From Narthecium ossifragum (taxonomy: Eukaryota > Streptophyta > Magnoliopsida > Dioscoreales > Nartheciaceae), in assembly GCA_963920575.1 (NCBI GenBank), contig OY986967.1:25437648-25501647 (forward strand): a stretch of 64,000 nucleotides of DNA, read 5' to 3'. Below the pieces are notes generated by a model, which saw only the letters and a list, made by a program, of their open reading frames with translations, had not been told where the DNA came from and ran no database searches. Positions 1 to 10,942 of this stretch are shown here, piece after piece; position 1 is the first letter of the stretch; each line of letters starts with the position of its first letter. A program made the translations under genes and the position numbers.

Positions 1-873
1 ACATGTGTGAGCACCTGACACTTTCTTGATCTCAAAGGTCCTCTTATCATAAAGAATTGAAAAATGAATCCTCCAAGGACAGCTTTCTTCCTTGCACCTA
101 ACTGTGATCCTCTCTCTGTCACTCTTGACTACATGGTACTTGTACTTATTCTTGATAGAGTCCTGTCTAAGTGCAAGTCTAAGATGGTTTCCAGTCTTGA
201 ACTTAGCACCTACTTCCATCACAGGATCTTCATTGTCAACAGAGGTAGTGTGTCCTTCATATGAAGGCACAAAATCTGCTTCATCTTCTGATTGTGGCCC
301 TTCCTGCTCTCCATCTTCCTCACTGCTAACTGAATGATAGTCACTGCCAACATCTACAAAGTCAGCCTCATCTTGCATGGAATCTGGGTCCTCTATGTTG
401 ATGCCCTTGGCCTTCAATAAATCTTCCCAGTCAGGTTCCATGTCTGGTTCACAGTCATCAATTCTAACTTCCTCTTCTCCATCACCAGCTGCCTCACCAT
501 AGAGCCTTGTGACATTCCTTTTAACTTCATCCTCTGCTCTTTCGTAAAGGTTTGGGGCATCACCAGTCACCAAAAACATCTCCACCAGCTTCTCTTCATA
601 AGCAATAACAACATCAAGCATTCTCCTGTATTCATCTTTATTCCGAATGGCTTCATATTGTTTGGGTTTGGATCCAGGAATTACATATGACATGAGCAAC
701 TCATTGCCAAAAGTCCATGAACATAATGCCGTTATGTCCCCTTTTAGTTCTTCTAATGTAGAATTTCTGCTATCCACTGTAAAGGTCTTCACCTTACCAC
801 ACTCATATTTCATGGTTTGAGACTTTGTCTGTTTCTTCCAAAACCCATCATACTTGAGCCTGATATCTAGCTC
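1..873 (-). CDS. MuDR-type (MULE) transposase, N-terminal part, runs off the left edge
   Basis: Reading the minus strand from 873 to the window edge gives one uninterrupted frame. It begins after a plausible splice acceptor (CTTAG at 878-874). The first in-frame Met is at 813-811 (MKYECGKVKTF). The order is that of plant MURA-like transposases. First comes a PB1-like N-terminal region ending near YERAEDEVKRNVTRLYGE. An acidic linker follows. Then comes the DNA-binding domain: VGAKFKTGNHLRLALRQ, RERITVRCKEESCPWRI, and at the edge the AHTC of the zinc-binding signature. Transposases of this family excise and insert the element; the DDE catalytic core would lie to the left of the window. An upstream exon may lie at 1133-1400, where a CACAG|GTAACC donor is visible, but its frame cannot be joined with certainty. 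No stop codon interrupts the visible part. Confidence 0.8.
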
Positions 874-1716
874 CTAAGATGATTTTTTCTTTATAGGTAT
901 GCTAAAGACAAAACAAAATAGAACACTTGAGTTCTACTGTGAACAAAGGATATACAAAACAAAGAAAACAATACTTCTATACTAAGAATTGAGTTTGCTA
1001 TGAACAGAGGAGACTATACCATAAACATATAATGCATAGAACAAACAAAACAATAGCCCTAATCAACACTACTACGTACAGAAGCAATAATATCGCAAAC
1101 ATTGGGTTCCTATTTGATAGTGGGTTACCTGTGGTCTTGAAGAAGAGGGATACAACCATCTTGCAATGTCCCCTCGACGGCGTACATGCCACTCAACAAG
1201 TCGTCCATTAGATCAATCAAACCCCAAAAGAACCCTAAACAAATCGATGAGGAACTAATCAAGGGAAGCCATGAGGAGTCATCCCACGATGAGAGATTAG
1301 GGTTTCTAATGCCAGTAAAGGTCATACCTTTGATGCGATCGCCGATCGACCGACCCCGTTCTCCGTCGTCGAGGAAGCCGATCCACTGGTCCAGAGAAAT
1401 CAATAAGCCGGAGATGAAATGTTTTGTAAAGATATCAACTTAGGAAACTTAGGACGTTTACTATAGAATCATTGCGTGGGAGAAACTTATGTAACGACAT
1501 GTTAATGGGGGTGGGCAATTAAGTAATTTTGCCCACCTTGGTTAACGTTTTACCCTGGTTAAGTTACATTTCTGTACGGACTTGGACGGAGGGGTATGGT
1601 TAATATTATCATAATGTTTTAAGGGGTACATATGTAAATACAAAGATTGTAAGGGTACATTTGTAATTTAATAAGTTTTTAAGATCTCAAAAGTAAATAT
1701 CTCTTTTTTTTTTTTA
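874..1716. other. Upstream/terminal region of the left-edge MULE
   Basis: This holds the presumed first intron and leader of the minus-strand transposase. A GC-richer stretch (1130-1400) has a possible donor at 1133. Beyond it, AT-rich DNA (1440-1700) contains repeated pieces such as ggggtacatatgtaaat and gggtacatttgtaattt, of the kind seen in MULE termini. The matching inverted end lies outside the window, so the boundary is not proven. Confidence 0.35.
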
Positions 1717-1996
1717 CTGATTGATCATTGATGGAAATTAAATTGCAATGCTCATCACCTGATAAATTTGAAAGTAACCATAATTCCATTATCTTTTGAG
1801 ATGAATTTTGAAACATTGGAGCTGTTCATCTGTGTCACAGAGTGTGATGAGGTCATGAAATAGACAGGACAGCACCACAGCTCGCTGGAGATGCGTTTTG
1901 GGGATTTTCCCTGCTTATTTTAGAATCGGCAACCAAACAAATTTTTTAAAGTGGGAATAAGAATCATCAAAAATAAAATATGAGTATCTTACCTTT
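1717..1996 (+). repeat. Copy 1 of a ~280-bp dispersed repeat (copy 2 at 56610-56886)
   Basis: From tgattgatcattgatgg to the aaaataaaatat end, this segment matches the sequence about 275 bp downstream of the IGPS gene almost base for base, in the same orientation. Differences are a handful of substitutions and a 5-bp indel (gacag). No coding potential is seen. Confidence 0.85.
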
Positions 1997-3512
1997 TAGG
2001 GGATGTCCTTGTCCTTGTCCTTTAAGTGTAAAAAATTTCAGCTTTGTTGTAACTTACTAGCGTGGGAGCCACATGCATCTAGCATTCATCAAATATTCAA
2101 TGCGGCAATAATGTAACCCACCAACCTCCTTAGCTTGTCTCATATGATAGAGCCTCTGATTGGCTACGAGGTTAGGCAACGGGGCCAAGTGGGTTAATCC
2201 TATTCTTACTCTCAAATGTTATTGGGTTAAGGTTTTGGTGTTAAGAGGGGTTAACCTGAAAATGGAGTTAAGTTTTTCTCTCTTATTTACATTCATTATA
2301 TATATATTCTAATATTATTTTGAAAATGCTAATATATAAAGAATAATAAAATAATATATTTTTTACATGATGCGGATCAATCATGGTATAACATGTGGCA
2401 TGTGGCACCCACATATATTAATATTTTATTATAATAATATGTTATTGGTATTATTTAATATTTTTGTGCATGTTTATCTTTCTACGTGCAAATATTTTTG
2501 TTAGTCCATAAACAATTTTGTACGTGTTTTTATGAGCGTATAAAAACTTTTGTGCTCCCATAATATTTTTTTTATGTGCATATTGTATTAAATAATATTA
2601 TTCATATGTTATTATAATAAAATATTAATATAAGTGGGTCTACATGCCACATGTCATATCATGATTAGTTTGCATTATGCAAAAATTATTTTATTTGATA
2701 TTATTGTAATAATAAATATTAAAATATTATTATTATATTAATATAAGTGGGCCCGTATGGGGATGCATTGATATGTACAACCATTATTTTATATTATTTA
2801 ATAATTAATATGAAATTATTAAAATATTAAAATATTATTATTATATTAATATAAGTGGGTATGCACTAATGTGTACAAACATTATTTTATATTATTTTAA
2901 TAATAAATATTAAAATATTATTATGATATTAATATAAGTGGGTACGTATGAGGATGCATTGATGCAATATTATATATTTTATACACTTTACGTGCAAATA
3001 TTTTAATTAACATAATAATTAATTTTAATATTATAATCTTAACCAACTAGGTTACCCATTATTATAATATTATATATTTTACACATTTTATAATTTTTAC
3101 TCTTATCCTAAACTTAACCTACTAACTTACCCCGTGTTTCTAAGCCAAACGTCAAAAGTGGATTAAGTCTACTCCTATTTTTTATCTCCATTTTTTTACC
3201 CTTAACCCCCAATCAAACAGGGAGAAGTGTATTGTGAAATTCGATGATTGGTGTCCTCTCTTATCACTGGTCGATACTCCCTCCCCCCGTCGTGCTTAAC
3301 TAAAAAAAATAAAAAATTCTTTAGCCGGGGGTTTCACCTTTCACAGGAAGTCCGTAGTTACACGTTAGTTGTTGGTAAAAAGAAGCAGAGTTAAAAACCT
3401 GGACGTTATGCATGGCAAGCCAATGACGCCATGACGACACCGAGGTACACACAATAGATATGCAGTCATTGATGAAGCATCTGCCAAGTTGAGCCATTGG
3501 AGGCCATTCATT
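1997..3512. repeat. AT-rich intergenic DNA with repeated motifs
   Basis: Very AT-rich sequence in which a phrase like 'ttaatataagtgggt' recurs at about 2625, 2740, 2850 and 2932, each followed by a similar 'gaggatgcattgat' type of continuation. The edges (2170-2280 and 3120-3220) carry gggttaa/ttaaccc-type motifs and a 'caatcaaacaggg' end like other foldback elements here. It is probably a nest of MITE-like repeats. No gene is seen. Confidence 0.4.
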
Positions 3513-4020
3513 CGGATTTTGCTACATACCAGGGCTTTGCAAGGCCCTGGCCACGTGGCGTTTTTCAATTGGGCCACGTTAACCCACCCCACTCAGCCAA
3601 AAGTTGCTGATATACAGGCGGGGAGAGAGATTTGAGCGCGGGTTTTAATTTTCCGCTCCCTCTCTCTCTCTCCCTGGTCTCGTCCCTCTCCTCCTCCTTC
3701 GGCATCCGCCGGTCCTCCTCCGCGCGGTGCTCCTCCTCCTCCGGCATCCGCGCGGATCTCCTCCTCCGCGCGCCTCCTCCTCCGGCATCCGCGGGTCCTC
3801 CTCCGCTCGCTGCTTCTCCTCCTCCGGCATCCGCGGGGATCTCCTCCTCCAGCTCCTCCTCCGGCATCCGCGCGGATCTCAGGTGCCCGACCTCTCTCTC
3901 CCCCTCATTCTCTCCCTCTCTCTTCCCACCGCCCCCCTCCCCCGACGCCCCCGACCATCCCGACCAACTCTCACCCCCAAATCCGGCGCCTTGCATTCTC
4001 TCCCTCCCTCCCTCCCCCTA
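3513..4020 (+). repeat. Left terminal inverted repeat of the Pack-MULE
   Basis: 508 bp, paired with 7946-8457. The outer part is mixed sequence (gggccacgt, gttgctgatatacaggcgggg). The inner part is GC-rich with an internal motif tcctcctccggcatccgcg repeated several times, then a C/T tract. Open frames on both strands here are by-products of this simple-sequence composition. Confidence 0.85.
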
Positions 4021-4172
4021 CCCCCAAATTCGGTCTTCTAAATGCCAGCTTCGGAAATGCAGATACTTATATCCTTGATGATCCTTGCTAGAGCAGTCTA
4101 CAATGATGCATATACTTATATCCTTGATGACCCTTTCCGTTCAGTTGATGCTCATACAGCTGCAATCCTTTC
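4021..4172 (+). pseudogene. Chimeric fragment: CAX exchanger piece joined to ABCC transporter Walker B region
   Basis: Immediately inside the left [13 protein letters not shown] (4023-4056) matches the CAX cation/proton exchanger motif found intact further right. It runs directly into a duplicated 'gatacttatatccttgatga' and then [19 protein letters not shown] followed by [13 protein letters not shown]. The latter is the region just after the ABC signature through Walker B and the D-loop of the first nucleotide-binding domain of ABCC (MRP-type) transporters. The exon stops at a GTAAGA donor (4177). The next CAG-flanked piece (4289) continues with DCVM, as expected for ABCC, then hits a stop. 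This is a captured, non-functional fragment. Confidence 0.7.
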
Positions 4173-4288
4173 CAATGTAAGATAGGCATATAGATCATGT
4201 CATATAAGCAATAGAAGACAAACAAGCTTTTTCACATACATGCATTTCCGATTTAAGTATCGATTATTGAATGAAATAACTGCTTGCA

Positions 4289-5250
4289 GGATTGTGTCAT
4301 GTATCTTGTTTTTTAGATGAGAAGGCCAATCTTTCCAGTCTCAGTGAGTTCATTTATGTTAAGCTCCCTGAGGCAAGTCTTATTGTCGATTGCTGTGATA
4401 CTCAGATTTTCCCTATCATCGAGGCCAAAGCATCTGATGGTAATGATCCATATACTTCTTGTATCTATACACATATTCACATTTATTTGTTTCCTTTCCA
4501 GCATGAGATTGATGCAAAAGGATACAAACTTTTTTTTTACATTGCTACTGCTGCATCAAAATTTGTTATAATAACACAGAGTTCATCAGTTGAACTTCAT
4601 GTTTCTTAAGGCCATTCTTTTGAGTATTATAGCTTCCCAAATACTAACGATTTTAATTTTCATTCTGCTATTTGAGTTCTCGTCACCTACATTCTTGTTA
4701 CAACTTTCTCTCAGGCAATACATATTGTCTGTTCATTGTGAATTTCTGAATTTTTATACTGGAGGTTATCCAGACATTGGAGTTTGTATTTTTATATTGC
4801 TGCATAGTCATAGTATAGCATACTGCTCTACGTTCGTGTGCATGTGAATTTGTATGCTTTCATTCATGTATATTGTATGAATCATCAATATTTTATAACT
4901 CAATCGTCATGAGACGACATTTTGTCTTCCACCTAGCGAACTTAATAACTTGCATGAAATTATTGGAAGGGTTAATTATTCTTCTTAAATGTCTTATATC
5001 TTGCAACGGGTCATTTCAAATTATAGGCTGTTATGTTATAGCTCATGAAGTCTTGGAATTAGGATGCTTATGTTTTTGCTGGTTCATTTGTCTGACTACT
5101 GAGATAATAGAACATATCTACATGAATTTTGAGGATTTAAAAAAATTTGGAGCTGATGTCCAACTCTTTGCTTTATTGCAGAGCCAGGGGAGGATCCTTT
5201 TAGCAAGAGAAATACTGAAAAGAAGAAATGTGTGTCAAACTATGGTGTAA
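4289..5250 (+). pseudogene. Unidentified captured exons
   Basis: After the short ABCC continuation (DCVM) the sequence changes to a frame reading DEKANLSSLSEFIYVKLPE and CCDTQIFPIIEAKASDG (4315-4440), ending near a possible donor. A further exon-like piece follows a CAG acceptor at about 5182. I do not recognise the parent gene. The rest is AT-rich and intron-like. Confidence 0.35.
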
Positions 5251-5307
5251 GCTGTTTAGAAGTAGATTAGTATTGAGTTTTTTTTTTGCTTTTGTGTTTG
5301 GAGCACT

Positions 5308-5694
5308 ATGCAGCGTCTGGGGCGGTGCGATTTCTTCGACTGGTATGATCCTGTGATTTATGAACGTGGGAAAAAGGTGATCAATGCTCTCAGAGCAAGT
5401 AATCTAGAAATGGAGGCGGTGATTGAAAATTTCAGGGCAAATAATCAAAGTATGGAGAGATTGATCAATGATCCAAGAGCAGAGATTCAGAGAATGGAGG
5501 CTGAAATGGAAAAATGCAAAGCAAAAAAGGCCGAAGCTCTAACTGAACTTGAAGCTTGTAAGCTGGAGGTGAAGAAGCTAGATGTCATGCTGAAGAGGAG
5601 AAAAAGCAGGGAGATGTTCTTGTGGTTAACAGTTGTTTTGTTATTTGTAGTACTCACTCATGTAATAGTGAGCTTGGTCTCATTTGAAGTGTAA
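5308..5694 (+). CDS. GRF-zinc-finger-derived protein fragment with coiled coil and C-terminal membrane segment
   Basis: 128-residue frame. The start (GRCDFFDWYDP followed by YERGKKVI) is the C-terminal half of a plant GRF-type zinc-finger domain (consensus C.FF.W.DP...). A charged heptad-like coiled coil follows (about residues 30-100, rich in E/K/M). Then comes a single hydrophobic segment (FLWLTVVLLFVVLTHVIVSL) just before the stop. This tail-anchored layout is common among plant GRF proteins, many of them TE-associated. The metal-binding Cys residues of the first half are missing, so it is a truncated capture inside the Pack-MULE. It may be transcribed, but the sequence does not show this. 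Confidence 0.55.
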   Translation: MQRLGRCDFFDWYDPVIYERGKKVINALRASNLEMEAVIENFRANNQSMERLINDPRAEIQRMEAEMEKCKAKKAEALTELEACKLEVKKLDVMLKRRKSREMFLWLTVVLLFVVLTHVIVSLVSFEV

Positions 5695-6380
5695 TTTCTG
5701 CTTGTATGTAAGAGTGACAATTGATAAGATCTGTGTTGTATTTTTTTTGAATGGAACTATAATTATATACCTTTTTTGACAACAACTTTGTAATTTTGAT
5801 AGCTGGTCATTCAATACAAACCCTAAGCACAGCAAAATTGATGATCCTAAAACAAATTTATTGTCACTACCTTCAGTTTGACATCATAGACGAGTTGATG
5901 CATCACAGGGGTTTAAAAAAAGGAGCCCATTTCAGCTCCATTATTTGGAAAACAGCAAAGTTGCCTCTAATAGATCATCGTTGCATCCCAAATTTAAAAG
6001 CCAGAGCTTCCAGGACTCAATAACAGTCTTACTATCAACATTGCCCCAGTCTAGCTGTCAATGACCACAGAGAAAGAATGAATTCAAATTTATATCCATC
6101 TTTTTGGTACACAAAAGACACTGATCATGATGAGCAAAATGTCTTATTCGCAACATGAGTTTCATTCACATAAATTTTTTGAAAGCAGTCATAAGTGACT
6201 GTACAATCTGAGCAAATGCAACAATAAATACAGCCATGAAATTTTATCTGAGCACACAGGAGTAGAACTCAATGCGCCTATTTTTACATGGGTATAAAAC
6301 TTTGCAGGAGAATAATCTTTTTCTATAATCCTTTGACTTAATGTCCAATTACAATTTGATAAATTGCTCAACATCCAGCA
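5695..6380. other. Pack-MULE interior without recognisable gene
   Basis: AT-rich sequence between the GRF-like fragment and the CAX fragment. The frame at 5796-6023 shows no family signature. The far end (6189-6400) reads as intron or untranslated continuation of the minus-strand CAX piece. Confidence 0.35.
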
Positions 6381-6399
6381 CAGAAATCCTCTAAGTGGA

Positions 6400-7440
6400 A
6401 AATAAAATCCTTCTAATGGCCCATCTCCAAATGCGTTGACTTGATCATACTGATTCTTCTGACTTTTCAACTGGAAAACGAGGTAAAGAGCATAAGCCAC
6501 AAGCATGACACAGCAGCTAAATCTTGAGAGTGCTAACTCTGACTTCCCATAATGCAATTCGGTATGAGTGTAGTGGAGAACAGCAGGAAACATAAGGCCC
6601 ATTACTGCCATCAAGAGCAACCCAGAGTTCACTACAGCAGCTGCCTGCCCATGAACAGCCTAAGCACTCCAATCTTGGTGATACAAAACAACAGAAACAT
6701 TCTTATTGAATACCTAATTTACCTTGTTAAAAACCTGGTCCTTGTTGTAAAAGACGATCCCTCCACTCAAGAATGCACAACCAAGAACCAGCAACATGTT
6801 TGATAAAATAGATCCTAGTAAAGACTCCTGGACAACTAGGATCATTCCATTTTTCAGAGCATACATTGATATTATCAGTTCTGTTGCATTTCCGAAGGTG
6901 GCATTTAGAAGACCCCCAACTGTACAAGAAAATTAATCAGTAAACTATGAAGCATATGAGGTCCAGTCAAATGCTTTATAAAAAGAGAACCATAAGAAGT
7001 CTTTAGGCAGAGTTATGACAGAACGAGTGAGAAACTACATGAAACAAACAAGCATATGTAACACACTTAAGAGAATCATGTGAAGTCTTTTAAGCATAAT
7101 AACAATATAAAGTGAATGGACAATTTAGTGGATTACATTAAACAACAAAGGCTATCTACCATATGCTCAGCATAATATTTGACAGCATAAGATTGCAGTT
7201 GTGAAACGAGGAGCACAAAAAAAAAAAAAAATGAAGCACAGTACAACATGGAGAAGGCAGAGAGATGAAAGGATCACTTTCTAATCTTTTCTGAATCAAA
7301 AACACAAGTCACAATTGAACAGCGAGAAAGCTCACAATGACAAGCACAAACTGTGGGTAAGCTAAAAAAATAGTGAATGCAGTCTTAATGTCTTCCCTTA
7401 GAAATTTTACCCGTAGGTCCTGTGAACATTGTTAACTGCC
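6400..7440 (-). pseudogene. Captured fragment of a vacuolar cation/proton exchanger (CAX)
   Basis: Three exons on the minus strand keep their splice sites. About 7440-7415: LTMFTGPT, ending at a GTAAAA donor. About 6919-6727: [19 protein letters not shown], then [20 protein letters not shown] and [13 protein letters not shown]. About 6640-6430: VVNSGLLLMAVMGLMFPAV, HYTHTELHYGKSELALSRFS and VMLVAYALYLVFQLKSQ. These are the c-1 repeat (GNATE cation-binding motif) and following helices of plant Ca2+/H+ and Mn2+/H+ antiporters. The second half of the transporter (c-2 repeat) is absent, so no working exchanger can be made. Retained introns show DNA-level capture. Confidence 0.85.
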
Positions 7441-7945
7441 CGCAGAAAAGGAAGACATGATTATGCCAAGTAGCCGTCAAGGTGCATGAATGAAGGAAAA
7501 AGCTGATTGACAGAAACAAGACAATTCATCATGTGGTTGAGGAGAAGGTCATTACTCAGTAGCAAAGCCCAAACGCTCCGCTAAAGGAATGATCCCTACC
7601 AAGCTTAGGAAGAAAACCCACCCCTGCTCCAGGTTAGTTCCATGAGTACCAAAAAAGGTGTGAGCATGTGTCAAGAGTCATCCAGTAGAGAGTACTAAAC
7701 AATTAATGCTAGCATAACTGTGTCACTCACTACTTCACAATTTAGTAGAAGAACTAAATTACTGTTGATACAAATTAGTGTAGGATAATAACCACTCACA
7801 GTGTGGTCAATGATGAACAATCACCGATCTCATCTGGGATCTGACCAGACAAACGGTTGGACTTTAAGACACTGTCCGATCAAACGCGCTTGTGACGCCG
7901 GCGGAGGAGGAGAGAGAGGGACGAGAGGTCGGTGAGGGAGGGCGG
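7441..7945. other. Pack-MULE interior, right side
   Basis: Intron-like or untranslated sequence, possibly more of the captured CAX locus. No further exon could be recognised. Confidence 0.3.
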
Positions 7946-8457
7946 TAGGGGGAGGGAGGGAGGGAGGGAGAGAATGCAAGGCGCCGGATTTGGGGGTGAG
8001 AGGTGGTCGGGATGGTCGGGGGCGTCGGGGGAGGGGGACGGTGGGAAGAGAGAGGGAGAGAATGAGGGAGAGAGAGGGAGAGAGAGAGAGGTCGGGCACC
8101 TGAGATCCGCGCGGATGTCGGAGGAGGAGGAGCGCGCGGAGGAGGAGCTGGAGGAGGAGATCCCCACGGATGCCGGAGGAGGAGGAGCAACGAGCGGAGG
8201 AGGAGCCGGAGGAGGAGATCCGCGCGGACGGCGGAGGAGGAGCAGCGCGCGGAGGAGGACCGGCGGATGCCGGAGGAGGAGGAGAGGGACGAGACCAGGG
8301 AGAAAGAGAGGGCGCGGAAAATTAAAACCCACGCCCAAATCTCTCTCCCCGCCTGTATATCAGCAACTTTTGGCTGAGTGGGGTGGGGGAATGTGGCCCA
8401 ATTGAAAAACGCCACATGGCCAGGGCCTTGCAAGGCTCTGGTATGTAGCAAAATCCG
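7946..8457 (-). repeat. Right terminal inverted repeat of the Pack-MULE
   Basis: Reverse complement of 3513-4020 with scattered substitutions and small indels in the GC-rich tandem part. It ends at gcaaaatccg. Confidence 0.85.
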
Positions 8458-9129
8458 TTATGAAAACTATCCTAAACACAACCGTACATCATGGACGATA
8501 CTAGGACAGGGCTCCAGCCATGGAGCTCTTTTATTGACCAAGCCCACCGATCTCTGCTAATAAAAGGATCCCAAATCAAGAGTAATACGCGATCTCCCTT
8601 TCGAGGGATCAAATTAAGAACGAACGGACCTGATACTGGATATCCACTTTTAATAGCACCCGGATCAGCAGAGATGTCAAGAAATGGATGATGGTTCGAA
8701 GATGACATGACAACACTCCAACTCGTAATCTTCTCTGAAACAAAAGTTTATTAATTATGATGACGAAACGCACTAACCATCTTATTTATTGTACGTTATA
8801 TTTCTCGCTTTCACGTTAGTACGATGGGACATTAGAGGACCGAGGATTTAATTGGCAGTACCCACCAAACCAATCTTTTATTCAAATGCATGCACGTCAT
8901 CGTGTGATCGAGTTAGTACATACTACCTACGGAGGGGTCCACTATGACAACACGGTCATCCAAATTGGAGAAAGAGAAAATTTAAAATCTACAAATTTAT
9001 GTTAATTATCACCTATTTTAATTTCAATAGTTCAAATTGAAAAATTTATTAAAATCAAAGTTGGTATATGTTGAATCTCTCCTTCCTTTGGCACAAGAAT
9101 CCTTGAGGCCATAGATCATATGCAAAAGT

Positions 9130-9166
<37 letters not shown>

Positions 9167-9207
9167 ATATATTATAATTACATAAAAAATGGATAAGAGA
9201 GGAGCAT
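8458..9207. repeat. Intergenic DNA with a (TA)n tract
   Basis: No gene is seen. A run of alternating TA lies at about 9129-9172. The short frames at 8472-8708 show no family features. Confidence 0.4.
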
Positions 9208-9211
9208 TTAA

Positions 9212-9295
9212 GGGTATGTTTGGATAAGCGAAATGAGGTGAATCCGCTTAAATGGGGAATGGGTGGATTCCGGGCGGATCCCGAGCAGCATTTAA
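9212..9295 (+). repeat. Partial extra copy of the 5' end of the adjacent MITE
   Basis: After a TAA at 9209-9211 the sequence gggtatgtttggataagcg repeats the start of the complete MITE at 9296 with several changes, and is cut at cgagcagcatt where the complete copy begins. Confidence 0.6.
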
Positions 9296-9495
9296 GGGCA
9301 TGTTTGGATAAGCGGAATCAGACGAATCCGTTTGAATGGGGAATGGGCAGATTCCGGATCCTCCCATTCCTGTGTTTGGATCTCAAGCGGGTCTCAAGGG
9401 CAGATTCCATTTTTGACGTTCAATCGACCGTTTTTGGCGGATTCCAGATTCCGGATCCTGCGGATTCTGGATCCGTCCATTGGCCAAACATGTTC
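9296..9495 (+). mobile_element. Tourist-like (PIF/Harbinger) MITE
   Basis: 200 bp starting GGGCATGTTTGG and ending CCAAACATGTTC (imperfect inverted ends), flanked by TAA on both sides (9293-9295, 9496-9498). A TAA/TTA 3-bp target duplication with GTTTGG termini is the hallmark of Tourist elements. Confidence 0.75.
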
Positions 9496-9498
9496 TAA

Positions 9499-9896
9499 AT
9501 TAATTCAAGTCAAGAGGAAAGAGAAGGACCACTCTATTTTTTATTATCCACATTCCTTAACCTCACCTTTTCTAACCCTATTCTCACTTAACATTACTTT
9601 TTCTAACCCCATACTGAACACCCTTAAAAAGATGTAAAAAAGTTCAGCTTTCTTATAAACTACCAGTGTGGAGGCCAATCCAGCTTTCTAAGTGGTTAGT
9701 AATGTAACCAAACAGGCCAAAAGTGGTAGATGTGGTTTCATGGGATGTATGTTGTTAGTTGGAAAGGATGAGCGGCTAATTACGTATCTAGGCTATATTT
9801 CTTGAGTAACTCAAGTGATCAATACTCGGTGGTGAAAAGAAGCATGATCTTGAAATCCATTCCTTAGACCTCTAAATTTGTCAGAAATATAGGACA
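9499..9896. other. Intergenic spacer
   Basis: About 400 bp with C/T-rich and AT-rich stretches. No gene or clear repeat is seen. Confidence 0.4.
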
Positions 9897-10366
9897 TGCA
9901 TTTGCCGAATTTGTTGCCAAATAGGACCTCCCATGATCATATTTGGTATTATAAGACCCCGTACGTTGTTTTTTTGCAACAGAGGACCCCAAGCAACCTT
10001 TAATTATCTCATTTCTACCCTTGTCAATACATGGCCTCACATTCCATGGGATGGCCATGCCACGTGAAATGGGATGTGAGGCCATGCCACGTGAATTGGC
10101 ATGGCATCATTCTATTGGTTTTTGAGTGAAAACAATATAAAAAAAAATCAAACATCTCGTTGCATGATGCGATGGCTGGGCATGCCATTCACGAAGTCTC
10201 CCGCGGGGCATGGCTCCTCACGCATCTTCCATCCTGCATGTCAAATCTCATTTCTCTTATCTCTCTACCGCTTTCTTTCATCTCTTCTCCCTTTCCACTG
10301 CCTCATCTTCTCTACCTTCGGACGTCTCAGTTTTCTTCATCAAAATAGTTCACCGGAGAGAGCTCT
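9897..10366 (+). repeat. Left TIR of the deleted MULE
   Basis: About 470 bp, inverted copy of 13073-13560. It contains several variants of ccatgggatg/ggcatgcca-type short palindromic motifs. Confidence 0.75.
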
Positions 10367-10380
10367 CCACACATGCAAGG

Positions 10381-10571
10381 CAATGAGAAGCGTTCCGCTG
10401 CATTACCACTTCAATGGACAGATTATAAACCATGAACACAATCCATATTATTTGAGCGGTACTTCTACGATCAAAGAGTTTTCATTAGAGCTTACTCGTG
10501 TTCAACTGAAGGCCCACTTCTACGTTCTCATCAGTCTATCTCCTATTGACGTTGAGTTGTTCTTAACATAA
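10381..10571 (+). pseudogene. MULE transposase N-terminal remnant
   Basis: The frame starting near MRSVPLHYHFNGQI continues through YYLSGTSTIKEFSLELTRVQ and ends LSPIDVELFLT. This resembles the N-terminal PB1-like region of plant MULE transposases (y-N-G-x-I ... y-x-G-G/T ... I-x-P). It stops at 10569-10571 and is not followed by the DNA-binding or DDE domains. Confidence 0.5.
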
Positions 10572-10942
10572 GAGATACCCAACGATCCATATAGACCATA
10601 TAGTCGTCTAGACGACAACAATGACATGACCCAGCTCTTTTGCCTTCTTGCATGACCATCATGCACAGTCGTTAGAGTATTCGCTTCCAATGTAGAAATG
10701 ATGGTTCACTCAAGATATGCGTCTCGTCCATTGCTCACTGAAGAATATAGTAGTTTTCTCGCCTTCTAACGCATCCCACACTGTCTCAGTTCGAATATCG
10801 ACGTCTCGATATTAGAGCCAACAACTATTTCCCGTATACTGGGTGGCATTGATCTAAACACACCTCTCGAACCATGTCCCAGCGAAGACAAAGAATTAGC
10901 TCAAGTGATAGAAGAGATGACGATTAACGGACTCACACCGGG

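Larger units (their letters stand above)
3513..8457. mobile_element. Pack-MULE: Mutator-like transposon carrying host gene fragments
   Basis: The block is bounded by two long inverted repeats: 3513-4020 on the plus strand and 7946-8457 as its reverse complement. They start with cggattttgctacatacc and end at the ccctccctccccct tract. About 3.9 kb lies between them. That interior has no transposase; it carries fragments of at least three unrelated plant genes in both orientations (CAX exchanger, ABCC transporter, GRF-type zinc-finger protein), with introns retained. Long TIRs plus captured genomic fragments is the definition of a Pack-MULE. No 9-bp target duplication is recognisable outside the repeats, so the ends may be eroded or the repeats may extend slightly further. 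Confidence 0.8.

Noticed and set aside
3565..4078. Long Ser/Pro- and Glu/Arg-rich open frames on both strands
   Set aside because: They come from the GC-rich tandem motif inside the Pack-MULE TIR. The same frames reappear inverted at 7830-8451.
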